A stretch of DNA of 9,405 nucleotides, taken from SIG510 sp045540975. GTDB taxonomy: Bacteria; Bacillota; Clostridia; Oscillospirales; JAAYXM01. Below the pieces are notes generated by a model that was not told the origin of the DNA, ran no database searches, and saw only the letters and a list, made by a program, of their open reading frames with translations. Positions 5,554-9,405 of the stretch are shown here, in pieces (within the stretch, counting starts at the first letter, position 1; the number at the start of each line of letters is the position of its first letter). The position numbers and the translations under genes were made by a program. Where the stretch lies: assembly GCA_045540975.1 (NCBI GenBank), contig JAZQIE010000187.1:1-9405 (forward strand), given 5' to 3'.

Positions 5554-7013
5554 AACGCGCCCTTGCGCTCATCCTTTCACTTGTTCTGTTATGCGGCTGT
5601 ACTCCGCCCGAGGAGACGCCGCCCGTAGTTGAGACCCCGCCCGAGCAAACCGTTGAACTCAAAAACCAAATCTGCCGTGTGGCGTATTTTGAGGAGCGAA
5701 CGGTCAATCCGCTCACCACTCGCGTGGGTGCGAATCTTGCGCTCTTCCGTTTGATTTACGAGGGTCTGTTTGAACTCAACGATTCCTTCGAGGCGGTGCC
5801 GATTCTGTGCGATACTTATTCGCAAAACGGCAACGTCTGGAGGTTTACCCTGCGCGGCGTGACCTTCTCGGACGGCACCGCGCTTACCGCCCGCGACGTG
5901 GTGCATTCCTATACCCTCGCGCAAGGAAGTACCTCTGCCTATGCAGGTCGGTTTTCGGGAATTGAATCCTTCCGCGCGGTAAGTTCCGACACGGTGGAAA
6001 TCGTGACCAAATCGCCCAATGCCAACCTTCCCGCGCTGCTCGATATCCCGATTATCAAACAGTCCGAGGACACGGTCGCACTCGGCACGGGGCGGTATCA
6101 ATTCCTTTATGAAAACGGTGCTCCCGTCCTCGCACGCGCACCGCAGTATGCCGAGGTTGCTCTGCCCTTTGACCGCATCGAGGTGTGTGTTGTGGGCAGC
6201 GAAGAGCAGCTCGCAAAGGAACTGCAAAACGGTGCGGTGAGTATGGCGGCGGTCGATATTACCGCAACCGGAAGTGTGTCCTGGGGCGGAAACTGTGACC
6301 GTGTGGACTATCCCACCACCACCATGCAATACGTGGGCTTTAACACCTCGCTCAAAGCCTTGCGCTCGCCAAATGTCCGCCGCGCCATCGCGTGTGCGAT
6401 TGACCGTGCTTCGGTCGCAAGCAATGACTATTCGGGCTTTGCGGATGCCGCAACCCTTCCCGTGCATCCGCTGTCTCAAAAGGCGGGGAAGACCGGGGAT
6501 GCGCTTGCCTATTCGCCCGATACCGCAAAGGCAAACCTCTCCGCGGCAGGGCGCGAGAGTCTGACCCTCACACTGCTTGTCAACTCGGAAAACCCGAGTA
6601 AGGTCTCGGCGGCGCATCGCATTGCGGAGTCCCTCAAAGCCGCAAATATCACAGCCACGGTGGAAGCCGTGGAGTGGAGTAAATTCACCTCCCGTCTTGC
6701 TTCGGGTCGGTTTGAACTCTATCTCGGTGAGGTCGCACTCAGCGGTGATTTCGATGTCACACCCCTTGTCGCACCGGGCGGCGCGCTCAATTACGGGCGC
6801 TTCTCCTCCGAGTACCTCTCGCAGGCGATTTATTCCGCGCGCGCAAGTGGGGAGTATGACGCGTTTTTGCGCCAATTTGCGGATGAAGTGCCGTTTGCAC
6901 CCGTGCTGTTTAAGCGTGAGACCCTGCTGGTGCAAAAGAACTTCTTTTCCGAACTCACCCCCGCGGTGCATAACCCGTTTTATCACTTTTACGATTGGAA
7001 GCGTGTTTCATGA
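5550..7013 (+). CDS. ABC transporter substrate-binding lipoprotein, SBP family 5 (oligopeptide type)
   Basis: 487 residues. A signal peptide MKRALALILSLVLLCGC has its lipobox cysteine at residue 17, so the protein should be lipid-anchored on the outer face of the membrane. The SBP_bac_5 fold is recognisable: NPLTTRVGANLALFRLIYEG, FELNDSFEAVPILCDTYS, WRFTLRGVTFSDGTALTARD (the family signature) and VRRAIACAIDRASV in the second lobe. Length is slightly below the usual 500-550. I chose the ATG at 5550 because AAAGGAGG is seven bases upstream and the signal peptide starts there; a longer reading from 5475 has no ribosome site. It overlaps pgeF by ATGA and malQ by ATGA. No permease or ATPase gene is next to it, so it must work with a transporter encoded elsewhere. 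The ligand is probably a peptide; the malQ neighbour leaves an oligosaccharide possible. Confidence 0.9.
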   Translation: MKRALALILSLVLLCGCTPPEETPPVVETPPEQTVELKNQICRVAYFEERTVNPLTTRVGANLALFRLIYEGLFELNDSFEAVPILCDTYSQNGNVWRFTLRGVTFSDGTALTARDVVHSYTLAQGSTSAYAGRFSGIESFRAVSSDTVEIVTKSPNANLPALLDIPIIKQSEDTVALGTGRYQFLYENGAPVLARAPQYAEVALPFDRIEVCVVGSEEQLAKELQNGAVSMAAVDITATGSVSWGGNCDRVDYPTTTMQYVGFNTSLKALRSPNVRRAIACAIDRASVASNDYSGFADAATLPVHPLSQKAGKTGDALAYSPDTAKANLSAAGRESLTLTLLVNSENPSKVSAAHRIAESLKAANITATVEAVEWSKFTSRLASGRFELYLGEVALSGDFDVTPLVAPGGALNYGRFSSEYLSQAIYSARASGEYDAFLRQFADEVPFAPVLFKRETLLVQKNFFSELTPAVHNPFYHFYDWKRVS

Positions 7014-8284
7014 GAGAACTTGGAATTTTGGCGCATGTATCCTCCTTCGGAGGCTTCACAAAGGATTTGTTTACCTTCTTAAATTTCTTGGATGCCGCGG
7101 GTGTCCGCGTGTGGCAAACCCTACCGCTTTGTCCCTCGGGCCCGGGCGGCTGTCCGTACCATTCCACCTCCGCATGGGCGGGGGAAACCTCGTTTGCGCG
7201 TGAGGATACCGTAAGTGATGCGGAAATCGATGATTTTTTGGAGCGGGAGTTTACCTGGCTTGCGGATTTCGCGCTCTTTACCGCCCTGCGCGAGGATTTG
7301 GGAAAACCGTGGTGGGAGTGGCCCGAGGATGTCATCCGCCGCGATTCCGCCGCTTTGGGCCGCGAAGCCGCGCGCCTTCAGCCGCGTATGCGCGAGATTT
7401 ATAAAGAGCAGTATCTTTTTTATACCCAGTGGGCGCGTGTGCGCGACTATGCCCATAACCGCGGCATCTCCATCATGGGTGACTTGCCGTTTTACGTCGC
7501 GCCCGACAGCGTGGACGTCTGGTGTAATCAGCCGCTCTTTCATTTAGACCGTGTGGCAGGCTGTCCGCCCGATGCGTTCTCGGAAACGGGTCAGTTTTGG
7601 GGCAACCCTGTCTATAACTGGGATGCACACCGCGAAAACAATTACGGCTGGTGGTGTGCGCGTATCCGCCATTCTCTGCGGTTTTACGACCGCCTCCGTA
7701 TCGACCATTTCCGCGCCCTGGAAGCCTATTGGTCCATCCCGAAGGGCGCAACGACCGCGGCGGCGGGCGAGTGGGTCAAAGGCCCGGGCTTTGCGCTCTT
7801 TGAAGCGCTTGGGGACGCGCCGCTCATTGCAGAGGATTTGGGATTTTTAACCGATGAGGTCTATGCCCTGCGCGACCGTGCGGGTCTTCCGGGAATGTCG
7901 GTCTTGCAGTTTGCCTTCACCCCGGGGTGTGACAGTTTGTATCTTCCGCATCACCATGCAAAACATTCGGTGGTCTATACCGGCACACACGATAACGATA
8001 CCCTGCGCGGCTGGGCGGAAACCCATCCCGCGGAAGCCGCATTTGCGTGTGAGTATCTCGGCTGTACCGACCCGATTGAGGGCATCACCCGTGCCGCACT
8101 CTCCTCGGTGTCCGACCTCGCGGTCCTCCAGCTTCAGGACGTCTTGGGCCTTGGCGGAGAAGCGCGTATGAACGTCCCGGGTACCGTGGACGGAAACTGG
8201 AAGTGGAAAGCCGATGTCACAAAACTCACCGACACGCTCGCAAAGAACCTGCATAAGCAGGCAGTACTCTACGGCCGTGCCTAA
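7010..8284 (+). CDS. malQ: 4-alpha-glucanotransferase (amylomaltase), short form
   Basis: 424 residues of glycoside hydrolase family 77, which moves alpha-1,4-glucan segments between maltodextrins and releases glucose. Catalytic residues are in place: nucleophile D232 in RIDHFR, acid/base E275 in LIAEDLG and D328 in GTHDNDT. Other family text includes QTLPL...YHSTSAWAG near the start, GDLPFYVAPDSVDVW (157-171), GQFWGNPVYNW and GLPGMSVLQFAF. It is shorter than the roughly 490-500 residues usual for bacterial amylomaltases. The missing part lies between AWAGE (55-59) and the FTWLADFALF helix (from 81). I chose the ATG at 7010: it overlaps the previous stop (ATGA), GGAAG at 6997 is a modest ribosome site, and RELGILAHVSS matches the family's first beta strand. 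No terminator is visible after it; the tRNA promoter begins eight bases past the stop. Confidence 0.93.
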   Translation: MRELGILAHVSSFGGFTKDLFTFLNFLDAAGVRVWQTLPLCPSGPGGCPYHSTSAWAGETSFAREDTVSDAEIDDFLEREFTWLADFALFTALREDLGKPWWEWPEDVIRRDSAALGREAARLQPRMREIYKEQYLFYTQWARVRDYAHNRGISIMGDLPFYVAPDSVDVWCNQPLFHLDRVAGCPPDAFSETGQFWGNPVYNWDAHRENNYGWWCARIRHSLRFYDRLRIDHFRALEAYWSIPKGATTAAAGEWVKGPGFALFEALGDAPLIAEDLGFLTDEVYALRDRAGLPGMSVLQFAFTPGCDSLYLPHHHAKHSVVYTGTHDNDTLRGWAETHPAEAAFACEYLGCTDPIEGITRAALSSVSDLAVLQLQDVLGLGGEARMNVPGTVDGNWKWKADVTKLTDTLAKNLHKQAVLYGRA

Positions 8285-8291
8285 TTAATAC

Positions 8292-8321
8292 TTGACAGAA
8301 CGATTCACAATTTAGTATAAT
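8292..8321 (+). promoter_or_regulatory. Sigma-A promoter of tRNA-Ala, with leader hairpin
   Basis: Perfect TTGACA (8292-8297), 18 bases, perfect TATAAT (8316-8321). The short leader then carries AGCGTTC-GAAA-GAACGCT (8325-8342), a seven-base stem with a GAAA tetraloop directly before the tRNA, probably removed by RNase P processing. Confidence 0.88.
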
Positions 8322-8346
8322 AATAGCGTTCGAAAGAACGCTTTGC

Positions 8347-8422
8347 GGGGGCGTAGCTCAGCTGGGAGAGCGTTTGACTGGCAGTCAAAAGGTCATGGGT
8401 TCGATCCCCACCGTCTCCACCA
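8347..8422 (+). tRNA. tRNA-Ala (anticodon GGC)
   Basis: 76 bases with encoded CCA. The acceptor stem GGGGGCG (8347-8353) pairs with CGTCTCC (8412-8418) and includes the G3-U70 wobble pair that is the alanine identity element. D stem GCTC/GAGC. Anticodon stem TTTGA/TCAAA with loop CTGGCAG, giving anticodon GGC (reads GCC). T loop TTCGATC. The first T-stem pair is an A-C mismatch, a small oddity. It has its own promoter and terminator. Confidence 0.96.
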
Positions 8423-8424
8423 AA

Positions 8425-8460
8425 AAAGAAGGACAGTCAAATGACTGTCCTTCTTTTTTT
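8425..8460 (+). terminator. Rho-independent terminator of tRNA-Ala
   Basis: A 14-base perfect stem (8425-8438 with 8443-8456) around an AAAT loop ends in a T run. It begins three bases after the tRNA CCA. Confidence 0.93.
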
Positions 8461-8474
8461 GTTGTTCGACAGTA

Positions 8475-8534
8475 GGGGATCGAACAGGACGGCACGAAGT
8501 GCAAAAAGGCTCCCGGTGGGAGGCTTTTTAGTCC
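8475..8534 (+). other. Folded non-coding block after the tRNA
   Basis: GGAC (8487-8490) and GTCC (8531-8534) can close a junction holding two hairpins: GCAC-gaa-GTGC (8492-8502) and a 12-base near-palindrome (8503-8514 with 8518-8529, one mismatch) that begins with five A and ends with five T. Just before it, GGGGATCGAAC (8475-8485) is an exact 11-base inverse of the tRNA T arm (8399-8409). No gene is visible between 8461 and 8667. It may be a tRNA-linked repeat, a bidirectional terminator or the scar of an integrated element. Confidence 0.5.
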
Positions 8535-8587
8535 GCGGGTAGGGACGTTTGCGAGCGCTGCCAGCGGCTAAAACCCCGTTTTTTCAT

Positions 8588-8616
8588 TTGACATTTTTTG
8601 ACAGGAGGAATATACT
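8588..8616 (+). promoter_or_regulatory. Sigma-A promoter of the small lipoprotein gene
   Basis: TTGACA (8588-8593), 17 bases, TATACT (8611-8616). A second TTGACA at 8598 has no partner at proper spacing. The leader carries a small hairpin, AGAAGG/CCTTCT (8624-8639). Confidence 0.82.
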
Positions 8617-8667
8617 TAATACAAGAAGGATTCCCTTCTGCAAAACATCTCTATGGAGGAATGATTT

Positions 8668-9144
8668 ATGAAAAAGACATTGGCACTCATCCTGGCACTG
8701 GTACTGTGCTTCTCCCTGCTCACCGCTTGCGGCAACCCGGTTGCGGACGAGTTTGAGAAGTTCGTAAACGAAGACATGACCGAGGTCAACGCAAAGGCAG
8801 ACGAAATTGCGGCAGAACTTCAGAATCTTGAAACCTACACCACCGATGCAGAGTGGGTCAACAGCATGGAGAACATCCTGCTTCCGAAGACCGAAGAAGT
8901 CCTCACCCTGCTTGCAAACATCAACCCGACAACCGAAGAGGTTTCCGCGCTCAAGGCAAAATACGTCTCCGCGATGGAAGCGTTTAAGGAAAGCTTCACT
9001 CTGGTGCTCGAAGCATTCCAAACCGCCGATGAAGCAAAGCTGACCGCAGGAAACGAAAAGATTACCGAAGCAAACGCTCTCTTGGAGGAGTACGGCACAG
9101 CACGTCAGGAACTTGCTGACGAATTCGGCTTCACCTTCGAATAA
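8668..9144 (+). CDS. Small helical lipoprotein, unknown function
   Basis: 158 residues. A clear lipoprotein signal peptide (MKKTLALILALVLCFSLLTAC) has the lipobox LTAC with C21 as the lipidated residue, so it is expected on the outer face of the membrane. The mature part is acidic and almost wholly helix-forming, with likely amphipathic or coiled-coil helices at about 24-55, 62-83, 89-118 and 122-150, and no cysteine after C21. The ending (ALLEEYGTARQELADEFGF) is like those of other small Firmicutes lipoproteins of unknown role. GGAGG at 8655-8659 is eight bases before the ATG. It has its own strong promoter and terminator, so it is a single-gene unit that may be well expressed. I do not recognise a named family. 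Confidence 0.9.
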   Translation: MKKTLALILALVLCFSLLTACGNPVADEFEKFVNEDMTEVNAKADEIAAELQNLETYTTDAEWVNSMENILLPKTEEVLTLLANINPTTEEVSALKAKYVSAMEAFKESFTLVLEAFQTADEAKLTAGNEKITEANALLEEYGTARQELADEFGFTFE

Positions 9145-9154
9145 GACCTTACTT

Positions 9155-9185
9155 GAACACCCGACCATGTCGGGTGTTCTTTTTT
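9155..9185 (+). terminator. Rho-independent terminator of the lipoprotein gene
   Basis: GAACACCCGAC (9155-9165) pairs perfectly with GTCGGGTGTTC (9169-9179) across a CAT loop, followed by six T. Confidence 0.94.
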
Positions 9186-9193
9186 CGTCTTGG

Positions 9194-9222
9194 TTGAGAA
9201 GAATACAAGAGTGTGGTATAAT
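9194..9222 (+). promoter_or_regulatory. Sigma-A promoter before the palindromic block
   Basis: TTGAGA (9194-9199), 17 bases, perfect TATAAT (9217-9222) with upstream TG. Its GTGTGGTATAAT context matches the promoters of the hairpin arrays. Expected start near 9229; no start codon with a ribosome site follows in the window. Confidence 0.72.
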
Positions 9223-9303
9223 TGGCATATAAAGAATTTTATTTTATAAAATTCTTAAAAGCCTGACGGCTTTCTGCAGTCTTTCAGCCTGCGTATGCCA
9301 ATT
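9220..9303 (+). repeat. Multibranch palindromic block
   Basis: A perfect 10-base inverted repeat, AATTGGCATA (9220-9229) and TATGCCAATT (9294-9303), encloses three further hairpins: 9232-9241 with 9247-9256 (ten bases), AAAGCC-tgac-GGCTTT (9258-9273) and a weaker GCAG/CTGC (9276-9292). The plan resembles a one-rung version of the hairpin arrays. The left outer arm overlaps the -10 box, so an RNA from that promoter would lack most of this arm; this points to a DNA-level element, or to the outer stem not mattering in RNA. Confidence 0.7.
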
Positions 9304-9314
9304 GACGGCGTCGC

Positions 9315-9342
9315 AAAAATGCCCTTGCAAGCAAGCATTTTT
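9315..9342 (+). terminator. Terminator-like hairpin
   Basis: AAAAATG (9315-9321) pairs with CATTTTT (9336-9342), and CTTG/CAAG extends the stem inside with a small bulge. The trailing T run is only the stem's own five T, so strength is uncertain. With the promoter at 9194-9222 it would define a transcript of about 115 bases. Confidence 0.45.
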
Positions 9343-9356
9343 ACTCCCGGTAGAAT

Positions 9357-9405
9357 GATTTCAAGCTATGCTTGAAATCGTCGATATCAATCTCTTGCGA
9401 GATTT
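9357..9405 (+). repeat. Hairpin-string array 3, first part only
   Basis: The array begins as array 1 does: GGTAGAATGATTTC, then a perfect 10-base outer hairpin (9357-9366 with 9370-9379, loop TAT). A TCGATATC linker follows (9381-9388), then AATCTC-ttgc-GAGATT (9389-9404). The window ends there, so the expected right half with inverted linkers is unseen. No -35 box lies 17 bases before TAGAAT here, unlike at arrays 1 and 2. Confidence 0.75.

Noticed and set aside
5589..6986. 465-residue open frame on the minus strand across the substrate-binding gene
   Set aside because: It is a mirror of GC-rich coding sequence on the plus strand. The protein is rich in His, Arg, Cys and Gly, with no recognisable domain or ribosome site.
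8603..8608. Ribosome site AGGAGG between the two promoter boxes of the lipoprotein gene
   Set aside because: It lies in the promoter spacer upstream of the expected transcript start and has no start codon at a suitable distance.

Overview
The window comes from a spore-forming, low-to-mid G+C Gram-positive bacterium, most likely a gut-type Clostridia (Oscillospiraceae-like). The pointers are a SpoVT C-terminus facing an alpha/beta small acid-soluble spore protein gene, strong AGGAGG ribosome sites, sigma-A promoters with an extended TGTGGTATAAT -10 box, and lipoproteins with short clostridial signal peptides. The core genes are clearly GC-rich; the stretch from about 2930 to 4500 is clearly AT-rich.

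Layout. 1-400: the end of spoVT and a convergent SASP gene share a terminator. 470-2700: secG and typA, each with its own terminator. 2690-4745: an AT-rich two-gene cassette (a small membrane-anchored protein and a TPR-like protein with a possible zinc site) is bracketed by two copies of one composite unit: terminator end, sigma-A promoter, then a string of small hairpins. 4807-8284: pgeF, an SBP family 5 lipoprotein and malQ form a tight operon with ATGA overlaps at both junctions. 8292-8460: tRNA-Ala(GGC) with its own promoter, leader hairpin and terminator, followed by a folded non-coding block. 8588-9185: a small helical lipoprotein gene. 9194-9405: another promoter, a multibranch palindromic block, a terminator-like hairpin, and the first part of a third hairpin string cut by the window edge.

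The main discovery candidate is the hairpin-string family. Array 1 (2732-2927) and array 2 (4564-4745) have the same plan: one outer hairpin, then seven small hairpins separated by an 8-base linker. The linker occurs four times in one orientation in the left half and four times as its reverse complement in the right half. The linker word differs between arrays (TCGATATG/CATATCGA versus ATGAATTG/CAATTCAT) while the plan stays the same. Both halves of the linker set therefore changed together, as expected if left and right linkers pair to form a fern-like fold. Each array begins on the -10 box of a strong promoter just after a terminator, so arrays 1 and 2 would be transcribed as long structured leaders of the genes behind them, or act as DNA-level repeat elements. 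Their function is unknown.
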